A stretch of DNA of 64,000 nucleotides, taken from NCBI RefSeq assembly GCF_029784155.1, contig NC_073692.1, positions 322,149,906 through 322,213,905 on the forward strand. Direction: 5' to 3'. The DNA is from Uranotaenia lowii (lineage: Eukaryota; Arthropoda; Insecta; Diptera; Culicidae). Position 1 is the first letter of the stretch. Every line of letters begins with the position of its first letter. The translations under genes were made by a program, and so were the position numbers. The notes below the pieces were generated by a model. It was not told the DNA's origin, searched no databases, and was given only the letters and a program-made list of their open reading frames with translations. Positions 1 through 11,760 of the stretch are shown here, in pieces.

Positions 1-640
1 TTCTCCAACTTATGCTTCGTAAAATCTATATTTTAGGTGGCTTCACCCTCCTTCTTCAATTTCTGATACTTTTTGGTCCAATACTTCTCTGGAAACTGGA
101 AACTGGAAGCATTTAAGTGGATACAGTTGTTTCGAAATGAAAAAATTTGATTATTTTTGACCACATTTTTGAACGTTTTTTTTTCGGTACCGGTTTTACA
201 GCTTATGAGCTTTGGAACTATCAAAAAATGGTTGTTTGAGGTTGGATTTCAATGAGTCATCACTAGGCGACACTTTCAGCTTATCGGAGAAAATTGTTTT
301 GGACATTTCAGCGATCTACCCTTAGTTTTTCGTTTATTGAAAATTAAAAGTGCTGGTATGAGACTTGACTTCCTTGATGATACTTAACCGTTGTTGCCGA
401 TCATGTGCTTCTCTCCAATGCTTGATTTGAGCTTTGTGGACATTATTGACAGTGTTTGCATACTTATCCACCACAAAAACTCAGTAATTCTTTGAATAAT
501 CAACGGTTTTGTCAGCTATCAATTTGATAATGACATATTTTCAAGGAAACTGTGCAAAATTATTTTTTTCTTTTTCTCTCGCATCGTACATATATCAAAA
601 ACGCGTAAATTTTAAATTTTGAAAAAAATAGGTCGAATAG
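1..640. other. AT-rich edge, possible decayed transposase tail (minus)
   Basis: No intact gene is visible. A 63-residue minus-strand frame at 33-224 ends in a stretch containing PEKYW followed by a Lys-rich tail. This vaguely resembles the PIEKxW segment around the last catalytic Glu of DD37E-type transposases. The match is short and could be chance. The rest is AT-rich with no recognised motif. Confidence 0.25.
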
Positions 641-646
641 TACTTT

Positions 647-1303
647 TTACAGCCAACAAAATGCTGTCAAAATTTTCAATATCCAATAACTAGTTAACGA
701 GCTATTAGCAAATGAAAGTGTCCCATTTCTAAAAGAACTAAGCTTTAATAGCTGCCCTCCGGAATGGCTGCGTTGAGAACCACCTGTTGTCTTTCTGATG
801 GTTCCTAACACACTACCTACCCCGCTAATTTCACCAGTAATGTTTCCCGAATCACTCTGAACCGTGTTGACATTGTTGACTGAATCGTTGATGTCGCTCA
901 ACAACGCTTCGACTGTATCGCCTAAAACGTTTCGCGCTTCCTCACAACTCGCGACCGGCGGAATCAAAGCTAAACGCTGCTTGTAGTGCAGTAATCTTGA
1001 TCGGAAACCATTTAATTGATCGATATCACGCTTTCGTAAAGCTTCATAAACCCCATTTTTAAGTTCTCTAATAGCTATTTGGCAATTGTTAATGTTTGTT
1101 TCGGGCGCTATTGCGTGTTCCGAATTGACGTAAATCGTGTCTCTCAAGATGTCTTCTTGTAATAATGCTTTTAATTTAGTAATTTTGGCCCGTCTTGTGC
1201 TGGGTGCCAGATTAGTAACATGGCGCAAGGCCAATTCATATGCTAACTCCTCATCGAGGAGGTGAATCAAATCTATTTGATCATACATTTTTATTCGGAT
1301 CAT
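647..1303 (-). pseudogene. gag-like retroelement fragment
   Basis: An open frame of 218 codons runs on the minus strand, with likely starts at 1303 or the internal Met at 1288. The N-terminal 150 residues are helical and charged, with DEELAYELALRHV near the start and a later HYKQRLALIPP segment. This style is typical of the N-terminal Gag domain of mosquito Ty3/gypsy-like elements, recalled from family resemblance and not searched. The last 40 residues look unlike the rest and probably lie past a break. No zinc knuckle, protease or RT follows and no LTR was found on either side, so this is most likely a truncated Gag remnant. It could instead be an unknown host gene. Confidence 0.4.
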
Positions 1304-1683
1304 AAAAAACCAGATTTCTCAATAAGTGGACTTATAGATTAACAAAACTTGATACGATAATTCAAAAGAGCGAAAATTAATCAATAATAACGAAAGAAAC
1401 AACTTTATATATGTTCCATTTAACGTACTCAAAAACATAACGATAAAGATACCATAAACAATATAATGATATCTCAAATGATCGAACTAAAGTGCAACGG
1501 TTCGATTTTAGTTGGGCGCCATTTTGTTATGAGCTTTCATGTGGTCTGCTGCCACCAATGAAAAAATATTAAAGCTCGCAAACAATTTCAGTGCAATCTT
1601 AATTTGATGATTGCGAAATTTCCTAGTAGTTACCCATTTATGTTTACCTCCCCATGGAAAGAAAGAACTTAAAGGCGACTTAC
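1304..1683. other. AT-rich spacer
   Basis: No feature was recognised between the gag-like fragment and the GC-rich block. Confidence 0.5.
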
Positions 1684-3155
1684 GTTGCTAGTTCTGGTTT
1701 GTTGCTCCTTTTTATTGGGCCCGGGGTTGGGTTTCCTTGAGCTGCGAAGATTTCCACTATGGCACATGTTCGTCCCGTCTTGCTTCCTTGCCCTGTCATC
1801 CGCTGACCAAATTCCGGTGGGCGTGTGGACTCGAACTTTCCTCCTGCTTGTGGTAGATGTGAGGGGGCACACTGCTGTAACGATGGATCCGCTGAAATAC
1901 TGCTGCGCGGTGGGAATTCTATGTGGCTACCGGATCTATTTTTCCCTTTCCTCGTGGCTCGTGCCAAATTTTGGTGCGAATTATGCCCACAATAGTGAGT
2001 TACGCACTGGTTCACAAGGTCGAAGTGGTTTTCGTGGGACTTTTACAAGACCACTGACCGACTTTCGCACCAGGGAAACCGGAAAAAAAAACTGCGAATT
2101 CCGCAGAAAAAATAGGGAACGATCCGAAGCTCGCCAAAACAAACACTCCACAGGCGATGAAAAGCGCGATGCCAAGGGTTGCCGCAACTGATGTGGTGAT
2201 GAACGGACGATCGGTGCCTTCTGCCAAGGCCAACCTTGCACCTCGGATTTTTTTTCCGAATCGGCAGTGATTCCGGAGAACCGTTTTTGGATCACCTGCC
2301 AGCTGCTGCGCCTTGATGCGGTGCTAAGCAAGGCAAACGCCAAAAGCAAAAAGGCCAGAATGCCAAACGGATAAATGGGCCAAAAGCCAAAAGGAAATAG
2401 CCAAAAGGGGTCCTGTCGGAACAAAAATATCTTGGTCAGGCATGAACTCTTTTTCTGTATTGTTGGGTACTTACAGCACATGTCTGACCCCTTTTTTTTT
2501 ATCTTGCTCTCTTCCTGTCTGTCTTTGCTGTGGCTCGGAACTAGCCACTCTTCGCCCGACGTGCACGGAATCGATTGGCGGATTTTGTGGCGACCAATTG
2601 GTGGATTCACGACTAGAATGAACTTTCGTAAGGGATCGGTTTGGTTAGAGTTTATTTGAATAACCTACCGACTCCTCGTTTAGCGTGCCGTTCTCGTCTC
2701 CTCCCGATTCTGGGATCGAGCGGTGTTCCTGGCTCTTTCCGCGGAGCGTAGCTAAAAGAACCATTTTTTTTTTGTTAGCTGTGGGTTCAATTTCGAATCC
2801 GAGGTTGTGAATGCCGCTTACCTTCAAATTTGTCCGCAAATCGTTGCTTCTCCGGGGAGCGGCGTTCGTCACACCAATGGCGCACTTTTTCTTTTTTTCC
2901 TTGCACTTTCTGTGCAGTTTTCCGGAAGCGCAATGACAGTTCAATGCTGCCAACCTTTGAGGTTTAGGTTTGACGCCTGTCAAATCCGAGTCTGTTCTAT
3001 GCCTGCCAGATTTCTGGCTAAACATTCTTCCTGCGGTGCGAATTTTTGCACCGTGTTTTGTTTCCGTGTTTTTCGGTTTGTTGATGGCAACTTTTATTTT
3101 TGTACTTATTTCGTGTATGCACGCTCAGTAATCTTTCATGAGGGAATGGGTTAAT
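1684..3155 (-). other. GC-rich block with minus-strand splice-donor-like sites
   Basis: This block is clearly richer in G and C than its surroundings and is open in long stretches on both strands (for example 1685-2191 plus and 1981-2610 minus). None of the translations resembles a known protein. On the minus strand several good donor-like sequences occur: GTAAGT just left of 1684, GTAAGT near 2474, GTAGGT near 2668 and GTAAGC near 2821. This could be a set of untranslated or 5-prime exons of a minus-strand gene continuing beyond the left edge. A GC-rich repeat is equally possible. I do not assign a product. Confidence 0.25.
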
Positions 3156-3494
3156 GAAAATAATGTTTGCGAATGCGCTCGTATCGTATCAAATAAACAT
3201 AGAATATTCATATGTAACAAGGCGTAACTAGAATCGAAAACAATAAAGGGCAAAACTTGAAAATCTCTGAAATTTAGTGAAAAAAGTTAAAGTTCTTGAT
3301 AACCAATGAACAATAAGTGAATATAATGCACATTTTTTGATTTTGTTGTACAAAAAGTGGTCCATTTTTTAAATAGGATTTGATTAGATGTTCCGAAATT
3401 TCAAATGCGTTTTTCTCGTTTCGAGCTAACTGCTAGTTTCGCCCTTATGAAATGTTACGCTAGATTTTTTCACTGTGGTGTTCGCGTCCGAGTT
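3156..3494. other. AT-rich spacer
   Basis: No gene or repeat was recognised. Confidence 0.5.
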
Positions 3495-4379
3495 CACACC
3501 GAAAAAACTATTCACATGACCGCTACGTGAAAATGTACATAGATTTTTGCCACCCTGAAAATCATGTGGAATCTACGTGAATTTCAGGTAGCAAACAGAG
3601 CCCGCATAGCGAGCAGAATTCACGTAATTTTCATATGGGTTATATGTGAAAAGAACGTAGATAGAATGTGAAAGGGATTCGTACTGCTACATGCGATTCA
3701 CGTAGATTTCATTAAAATATGGACGTTATGAGTTCTTTTCAGATGTTAGAAATAAAAAATCTGTTGCAGGACATTTTATTATTTCAAATACAAGATACAC
3801 TATTCATGTTCACTTAAGAATTTGCTTTTCACTTACTATTTTTAACAATACTTGCACTTCACTTATTATTGAATTTCACTTACCTATATATATAAAAACA
3901 TAATTGCGACTTTGTATTTGGGTTGCTCCACAGTGGTTGTCTGGCCGTCCTACCAATTCCAAATTCTGTAAAAATAGCAGACTATTTAAATGACGAATAC
4001 ACAAAAAAAATTTTAATACTCACATAAAATCAGCATCTCCATCACGTAGAATTTCTTTTTTTGTTAGCACCAACTGTTGGATCTACGCCATATTGGATAC
4101 TGAATTCTTTCACATAGATTTTACGTGAATAAGTTATTCAGAGCTACGTGAACATCACATGGAATTAATCAAATCCTTTTGTACTTGGCGTATCAATGGA
4201 TTTTCACGTAAATCGAATGTGTCTTTGTTTAGATAGGAAACGGCTATGTGAATTTTACGTACGGATCAAGTGAATTTGTAATAGTTTCTAAGTGATTCAT
4301 GTAATTCAAGCAAAAATTCACATAACGAGCGCCTACGTGAAAATCCAGGTGAATTTAACGTTTTCTTTTCGGCTGAGTG
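3495..4379. mobile_element. MITE-like element packed with TTCACGTA/TACGTGAA motifs
   Basis: The ends are loosely inverted: CACACCGAAAA at the left, and a right end whose reverse complement reads CACTCAGCCGAAAAG. Both sub-terminal regions carry about a dozen copies of TACGTGAA or its complement TTCACGTA. No coding frame of interest is present. The inverted ends and the density of short motifs suggest a non-autonomous DNA element. The exact borders and any target duplication are uncertain. Confidence 0.45.
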
Positions 4380-4423
4380 CACAAGAACTGTAGACCGGGC
4401 TGAAGAGCGAAAAAATTCCTATA

Positions 4424-5526
4424 CACAGAAAGAAAATCTGAATCTTTAACAACACTGAAATAGTAAACCTTTATCATTACATGACGTGGAACGCGATTTA
4501 TTAATGTAAATTTACAAAATAAAAAAAGTTGAATCCTTAACAGCACTGAATTCTAATGACACAAACATTACTTGACATGGAACGCGATTATTTGATGTAA
4601 ATTTACATCACATATGATGTAAATAAAAAGAAGCATCATGTGTGACGGAATTTTCAGTGCGAAATAAATATTACACGCCTTACATATTTTACATGTCTTT
4701 CATATTTACACGTCTGTTGAAGTTTACAGACGTGTAATATTCAACTCGCACTGAAAATTCCATCATATGTGATGCTTCTTTTTCGTTACATCATATGTGA
4801 TGTAATTTTCCAACATTTTTCTGGACACATAGAATTCTTAACAGCACTGAAATAGAAATTTCTTAAAATTACATTACATGGAATGTTATAGGACATTGAA
4901 TTCGAATTTAATTAATATTACAATACACTGAACGCGATGATGTCATGTAAAAATACAGACTGTCGAAAACAGGCACACACAAATGTCAACAAAGTGTTGC
5001 GTCAAGTCGTGCACAAGAGTATTTTATTAAAACAGTTTTTCCGCGATTAAGTTAATCGATCTTGCTGGTTCCTGGAGATCTTCGAGAAGCAGGAATGGAG
5101 TTTTAGAAGCGACGTTACTTAATTTTGGATCCGGTACTTCAGGGAAGAAAATAAAAGTAAGAATGTTACTTCTAACAAAAAAATATTTATGAGATAAAAA
5201 AAATTGCCACTTAGTAAAATGAATAATCATAGAAAGATTCCATTTTTTATTAAGAAGTGAGAAAATTCCACTATTAAATCAAAATAACAATAAATGAAAC
5301 AAAAAAAAATCTTATTGGAAATTTTTTCTTCCAATATTCAGTGATTTTATAATTTACATCATTTTTATTTTACACGTTTCTAAATTTTACATAATTTTTT
5401 ATTTTACACGTAGTAAAATTTTAATGCATTTAATTTCCAACAAGGACTGAAAATTCCGTCATATATGATGCTTCTTTTTATTTACATCACATGTGATGTG
5501 ATTTTACAGATTTTTTTCGTAGTGTG
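4424..5526. mobile_element. TA-flanked MITE-like element with internal palindrome
   Basis: The left end begins CACAGAAAGAAAATCTG after a TA at 4422. The right end, read in reverse complement, begins CACACTACGAAAAAAATCTG and is followed by TA at 5527. Inside lies an imperfect palindrome at about 4604-4806, whose arms contain TCATATGTGATGCTTC and its complement. A third partial copy of that arm sits at 5440-5510. Around 4440-4620 and 4830-4930 a unit containing AACAGCACTGAA is also repeated. This is probably a composite of related non-autonomous elements. Confidence 0.5.
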
Positions 5527-5684
5527 TATGTAATAAGATGGCTGAGATGGCCGATCAAAATTTTCATGTTTTCGAGAGGGTGATCCCAAACTTTTGACCG
5601 ATAGTGTATATAGCAAAGGAGTATAATTCGTGAAGGTACAAGATCACGTTTAGAAACGAGAAATTCAAAAGTTATCAAGTCTTA

Positions 5685-6736
5685 CACGCAGAAAAAGAAC
5701 GGGGGTTGGTTTCAACAAAACGTTTTGTTATTATATTTTACTTTATCGATGTAGATTTTTTGGTAGCTTTCACAAAAAAATCAGTCGGAAATAATAATAA
5801 AATTTTGTAATTTTTACACACTAATTTTTTACTACTCACATCTAAAATTTGGTTTAATTCGAAACCAAAAGTCAGTTTATTTCTATGAACAAGTAGTAGG
5901 CCAAAAAATGAAAAACAAAAGAAAAAAAAAGAAAATTAGAGGGACAAATTTAACAAATTTTCTCCTCCAAACAGTCAGCAGCAGCGTCGGAAACATTCTA
6001 TGCAGTCATAGAAACAGCAGCTGGGACTGCTCGGAACAACAATTTTCATTCTTCTGTGAGGCCGGACCATTCCGGAATTGTTCTACAATTCCACACTCAT
6101 CGAACAGGTTAGTATCATAAACTAAATTTCGGGTTAGGTAATTTTTTTTTATGTTTAAGGCACAGATCGGATCGGACATCCAAAGCTGGTGAGGCTTCAG
6201 GAAGAAAATCGGACCATGTATTCAAAAGTAAAGCGCATCCAGCAACTACAACTGTTGGTTTAATATTCCCCAATTGGCAAGCGGTTAGTGGGAATAGGTT
6301 GACCGTAATGTGCATAATGTGTGTTCCCCGAAGACTTGCCAATGAAAAAAGGCATTTTGTTTCGAATAAATGAATAAAAAAAATTAATTGCAATTGAATT
6401 AAATATATCCGAAAATCCATAACAATTTTGCTTCCTTTTGAATTTAAACAAAAATGAATCCAAATCGTAAAATATTGTTAATTTTTAAACCCCCTTATTT
6501 TTTAATTTTAGGCTAAACAAATTTTGTGTGTTTTACCCAAAATTTTATTATTCTGACAACTATGATGAATCATTTTTAAAAATGGTGTATTTCAATTTCA
6601 ATCAAACGATAAGTTTAAATCAAATCGATACTTTTATTCATTGTGGCCAAAAATATATTTGTGCTTTTTCCCAACCGAAAATTTTATTATTCTAGATCAA
6701 AATTTGGCTATTTTCACAATAAATTTTTCTGCGTGT
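5685..6736. mobile_element. TA-flanked element with 12-bp CACGCAGAAAAA TIRs
   Basis: Both ends are CACGCAGAAAAA in inverted orientation, each flanked on the outside by TA (5683-5684 and 6737-6738). This fits a TA-targeting, Tc1/mariner-like or related MITE. The outer regions are AT-rich, while the middle (about 5970-6260) is much richer in GC and exon-like. No transposase is encoded. Confidence 0.6.
5975..6107 (+). other. exon-like GC island inside the 5685-6736 element
   Basis: A 133-bp segment is bounded by a pyrimidine-rich acceptor (CTCCAAACAG) and a donor (GTTAGT). Two of its three frames are open. Translation gives no recognisable domain. It could be an exon fragment captured by the MITE, or coincidence. 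Confidence 0.3.
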
Positions 6737-6941
6737 ACGTGACAAATGATGTAAAAGGAATTGTGTTCTGAGTTCATAAGTTGGAGGCAGACTCTTTTAA
6801 TTTTAAACAATCTATTTTTACAGTCAGTATTTAACATTAAATTTTAATGTTAACGGATCCAGATTGACAACGAAAATACTCAGAAATGAGTTATGATAAC
6901 TATACATAACTCTATACCTACTTCAAACTATGCGTGTACCT

Positions 6942-7156
6942 TTATGACTGAAAAACCAAAACAAAAACCGAGGTCTGGCACCCCTTCCAAATCCGAGAGT
7001 TCATTTCTGTTTTTCGGTGCGTGTCTGGTTTGGTGGTAAAATTTTCCCGACTTCCTTCGGTCGAAAAGTTGGGTTTTTCTCGTAGTCTTTCCGGCAGGTA
7101 ATCCGTGTTCAGCTTCGGCCTACCTATTTCGAAGCCCGTTGCCACAGACAAACAGG
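6942..7156 (+). other. EloC: probable non-coding first exon of EloC
   Basis: A GC-richer stretch ends in the donor AAACAG|GTAATT at 7156/7157. The acceptor TCTAAATAG lies at about 7345, a few bases before the EloC start codon at 7351. A short untranslated exon joined to the coding exon is therefore likely. The transcription start cannot be fixed from sequence alone. Confidence 0.5.
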
Positions 7157-7341
7157 TAATTGTTTCAATGATTATTTATACCCGTATCCTTCGGGCTTTA
7201 AGTATGAAGGTCAACTGCATTTTCTGTGCAGTCATCATTCGTTTATCAACCTTGAGCCGGGTTGGACAGATCATCGAGTTCGATTTTAATCGCCAATCTC
7301 AACTCGATTTTGTTTTTGATTTGTGCGTTTTTTACTTCTAA

Positions 7342-8039
<698 letters not shown>

Positions 8040-8593
8040 AATTATCAAAGGAAGTGATTGGAAGAACGAAAACATCAAACGATGCAATGAAAATTACAAC
8101 TAATTATTGTATGCCATTAGGTTTGAACACCCACTGCAAAAAATCCAGCAGAAGCTAGGAATGATTTGTTATGGATGAAGCATTTCGACGGAGTAATGGG
8201 ACAAACTAAAATATTCAATTGATCACTGATAAGCACCATCTGGATGGAATAAGTTTAGCTACATGATCATACAAATTTGGAGATAACTAATGAGCACATC
8301 CCAAAACTACAACCAATTTGAATTATTTACCCGCATCAGAATACTCCAAAATAAGTCACTTAAGCTTTGTAGAAAACAAACATAATAGTGTGTACCAATA
8401 GATCACAGAAACAAGTACGAAAAAATATTCTAACATACTCCACTAGAAATCAACAGAAATGTGCGAAAAAACGCAAAATACCATTACCATTTGATTCGAC
8501 TAATGGATTAAGCCTAGTAATTTATTTGTTGTATTAGATGATTGTCATTGATTTTTTTTGTAATTGGAAAAAAACATGAAAGATTAAAAAATC

Positions 8594-8599
8594 AATAAA
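8594..8599 (+). terminator. EloC: AATAAA poly(A) signal, EloC 3-prime UTR
   Basis: A canonical AATAAA lies about 555 bp past the EloC stop codon in AT-rich sequence without another gene. It is the best candidate for the end of the EloC transcript. Confidence 0.5.
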
Positions 8600-9300
8600 C
8601 AAAAACCAAATCTAACTGTCCCAAGTTTTTTATGATCAGCGCGTGGGCAGATAGTGGATGTATGGCTTATAGCCAACGATTTGGGCGTTGTAAAATAATT
8701 TTAAGGAAGGTAACTCGTTACACATTCGAGCTTGGATTGGAATAACTGGGCTGGGAAGAACCCGTTTTGAAATCAAGATCAATTGAGAAATGTTGTATTC
8801 AGTTATTGAGAAAAAAAAACGAATCAACCATAATTTCGAGCTAGAAGTGTAAAACACAATTGGTATGTGAGTGTGTTGCAGTGCAGAGTTACATGAAATA
8901 GGAAAATAAATTTGAATTTCATTGAATCAATTACGTCTTTTGTTTCACTTAGTACAGTTTAAAAAAACGAAAAAGCAATAACTTTACGCAATAATAGTTT
9001 CCTTAAGTAATCGGCAGTCTTAACGATACAGGTTTTCTGTTTTTCAAAACAAATTTCGAAATATATACCAGTAAAGCCTAGACTAAGGATGGATCATACG
9101 CTAGAATGAAAATCTCGGAAGTCTGGAAAAAAGTAAATTCAATTAAAGTGTTTTCATGCGTTTCACTTCAAGAAACCGGAAATCATGTACTTGATTCAAA
9201 CTTATTTGATTTAAATAGCGAATAGGTATTTGAAAGTTTTGAAAATTTTTCTATAATGGTTTTTTACTTTTAAAAATGAAAATTATGCAGCAAAATCAAT
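8600..9300. other. AT-rich intergenic DNA
   Basis: No gene, RNA or repeat was recognised. The short frames present are low-complexity. Confidence 0.5.
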
Positions 9301-9347
9301 GACCACGTACATAAGTACTTTCTACTTATGTGAGTAAGTACGTGGTC
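9301..9347. repeat. short two-step palindrome
   Basis: GACCACGTAC at 9301 is the inverse of GTACGTGGTC ending at 9347. Inside it ATAAGTA and TACTTAT form a second inner stem around CTTTC. The whole could fold into a 47-nt hairpin or cruciform. It may be the relic of a very small foldback element. Confidence 0.7.
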
Positions 9348-9975
9348 GTTAGAATTTTCGACTTCATGAACCGAAAGAACGGTCAAGAGACATGATGAAA
9401 TTAATCGAAAATACGATAAAATAGCATTATGAGTTGTTAAAAAGAATTTATTGAGTTTTTATTCGAAAGGTTTCATTTGTGTAAATGTAAAAATCTGAAT
9501 ATGCCTGTTCTTGAAAAACATTCTGTTAGCTGAAAAACGTCAAACTGCAGATGTTTTTCAGCAGAATTTAAATTATACATGCAAGGAAAGAAAAAAATAA
9601 ACTAACATACCTTTTTTCCCTTTAACTGTGACCGAAAGTGATCGCCACATGGTCACATTTGCTGTAGAATGGAATAGAATATTGAAAATTACAAATTGGA
9701 GTTTGTTCCTATACAATGAAGCCGTTTATCTTTAATACTTACCATTAAAGGAAACATAAAGAGACGAACATGTAAATTTCGAAGAGATGCTGTACTTGAA
9801 TTTGTGCTAGAAACTTCACTAAGTCTTATAAGTTCAAGTTAAGTTATAAATTTATTCAAAAAAAGCCCTACTCTTTTTACAAAATTTTTCACGAACTAAA
9901 TTTGAATTTTTAATATCACTCACTCATGCATCAAAACCACTCATTTTCCCGCAGCAGTGCTGCTAGATTGATCTA
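9348..9975. other. AT-rich intergenic DNA
   Basis: Nothing recognisable. Confidence 0.5.
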
Positions 9976-10790
9976 CACACAAAATTTTCGAGGCCGGAAA
10001 TTAGCAAAATTTTGCTCAAATTTGACCAGCTAGAAACTTAGCAATCATTTTAGCAAATTTTTCGAGCTGAAATTTTAGCAAACGAGAGAAAAAATTAGCC
10101 GCCGCAATTTTTGCTCACTGTTTTTAGCAAAAACCGGTAGAAAAGATCTTATTGGATTTGAAATTCAATATTTTTTATTTTTTCGTTGGAAATTCGGGAG
10201 AAATATCTGTTTATAAAATAGAAAACCAAATGTTATTTTCACTTTTTTATTTGACAAATTATTTTTCAAATTTCACTACACTTTCTGCACTTGAGAAACA
10301 AAACAGCACTTGACCGCAGTAACTGGACCATCCGCCGAGCAGAAAACAGATGAGGCCAGATCGGCTTACTTCTTAAGTCGGTCATCCTGATGGCAGCAGC
10401 AACCTGTAGAAAAAAAAAACAATGAATTTTTCAAATTCAAATCCGGACTTTCCATTGGCAAAATCGGTTCTTACCTCTGCTCCCGGTGTCAATCTTCATC
10501 CAATTGTCCATCACATGCAGCGATGTCGACCTGGCTTCCATTCCGTCGTTGTCAGCCCAGTCTTTGCAGGTTCCGCCAGCATCTAATTTGTTCAAAAGCA
10601 CTGATTCGCGTCGAACTATTTTTTTCTCGAAGCCGGCGGCTGCTGTCTAAACGAAGCGGCTAGGTAGGCTGATTTTTTACTAGAACCAAGCAAAATAATT
10701 ATTTTGCTATCGCGTTAGTAAAACAACTCTTTTTGCTAATCGAAAGTAACACAGTATTTTTGCTAAGTGGAGCCTCGAAAGTTTTGTGTG
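9976..10790. mobile_element. TA-flanked element with 19-bp TIRs
   Basis: The left end CACACAAAATTTTCGAGGC and the inverted right end CACACAAAACTTTCGAGGC differ at one of 19 positions. Each is flanked by TA (9974-9975 and 10791-10792). Sub-terminal regions on both sides are rich in TTAGCAAAA/TTTTGCTAA words. The centre (10320-10650) is GC-rich and carries a spliced minus-strand reading frame. The element is about 815 bp and lacks a transposase, so it is non-autonomous. Confidence 0.7.
10366..10646 (-). CDS. two-exon ORF fragment carried by the 9976-10790 element
   Basis: On the minus strand an open segment from about 10646 to 10475 ends in the donor AGCAGAG|GTAAGA. It joins in frame to 10403-10366 after the acceptor TTTTCTACAG. 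The 71-bp intron (10404-10474) is of normal insect size. The joined frame stops at TAA 10368-10366. It contains LDAGGTCKDWADNDGM and, further on, VMDNWMKIDTGS. The spacing of LD, DW, GM and a later W loosely recalls a death-domain core, but this is only a visual impression. There is no convincing start codon upstream of the first in-frame Met at 10541, and an acceptor-like sequence near 10650 suggests an earlier exon is missing. It looks like a captured gene fragment. Confidence 0.3.
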
Positions 10791-11044
10791 TATGTTTTGT
10801 TTGTTATACAAATTCAATGAAAAGCGCAAACAAAAATTTTCAGAATTATAAAATTGTTTGGTTGGATTGATTTTTATTTGACAGCTCAACCAATCATCTT
10901 GTTTTTGTTTGCTTAAAAATGCATCAGGAATCGAGATTCTACACAGAGACCATTCTAAATTCATTGATTGAATCAAATTATTTTATATTGGGAAAGGGAA
11001 CTTAAAAACAAAATGCAATTTCAAAGTAATAGTTCAATCCAGCT

Positions 11045-11185
11045 TGTGATGATGTATCTGTATCTTTATGCACATTATCTGTGCCACTGTTATACCTTAC
11101 CTTGATATACTGTGACATTGGTCATTATAATAAACAGACTAGAAAAGTGAACCACGCGTTATTTGTACCTGAAGATATTATTACA
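11045..11185 (+). repeat. 5-prime LTR
   Basis: A 141-bp LTR with TG...CA ends, containing AATAAA at 11129-11134 as a likely polyadenylation signal. No obvious TATA box. Same sequence as 18377-18517. Confidence 0.93.
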
Positions 11186-11186
11186 A

Positions 11187-11205
11187 ATTGGCGACGAAAT
11201 TGGGA
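11187..11205 (+). other. putative primer-binding site
   Basis: ATTGGCGACGAAATTGGGA starts one base after the 5-prime LTR, where the tRNA primer-binding site is expected. The TGGCGAC core is typical of Ty3/gypsy elements. I cannot name the tRNA. Confidence 0.55.
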
Positions 11206-11433
11206 TTTTATTCTAAGTGAAAAGGCTTTGATTGAGTGCTAGGAACGGGTATCCAATTAAATCAGGTGAAGGTAAGTGGAAATTTGGGAACAAATGGACA
11301 GAATTGAGAAAAATGTTCTGCTTTGTTGCCTAGCAGAGAACAAAAAGAGAGGTTATGTTTTGATAGGAAAATCTATCAAGATTCTAGAATATTTGCTGAA
11401 CGAGCAAAATTTCTTTTCAGAAAATAATCAAGA

Positions 11434-11559
11434 TTGGCGCAAGTAGCCTGACGATTGGCGCGAGTTGCCAGAATATCGGCGCGAGTAGCCGGAAGATTGG
11501 CACGAGTTGCCGGAAGATTGGCACGAGTTGCCGGAAGATAGGCGCAGGTAGCCTGGTGA
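11434..11559 (+). repeat. six 21-bp tandem units, each a small hairpin, in the gag leader
   Basis: Units start at 11434, 11455, 11476, 11497, 11518 and 11539. Each has the form xGGCx-loop-xGCCx, with CGAGT or a close variant in the loop. Bases closing the stem change together: T/A in unit 2, C/G in unit 3, A/T in unit 6. The innermost pair is G/T in unit 2 and A/T in units 4 and 5. The repeat lies between the primer-binding site and the gag start, where RNA packaging or translation signals are usual. The minus strand is open through the array, as expected for a period divisible by three. Confidence 0.8.
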
Positions 11560-11760
11560 TTTTTTTTAGTCAGGGCACGACTCGAATTTTCCGAAGCTTG
11601 AATGCGTAACTCAGATTGCTGCAGATTGCATAAACAACAACAAATAGAGTGACCAGCTGTACCAAATAAGAAAACAGTGTTGGTGGACATTTGGAGGTAA
11701 ATGTTATTTTTTTTTGTTTTGGTCCTTCAAGTATTTCTAGCACATATTCTTCTTATTAGG

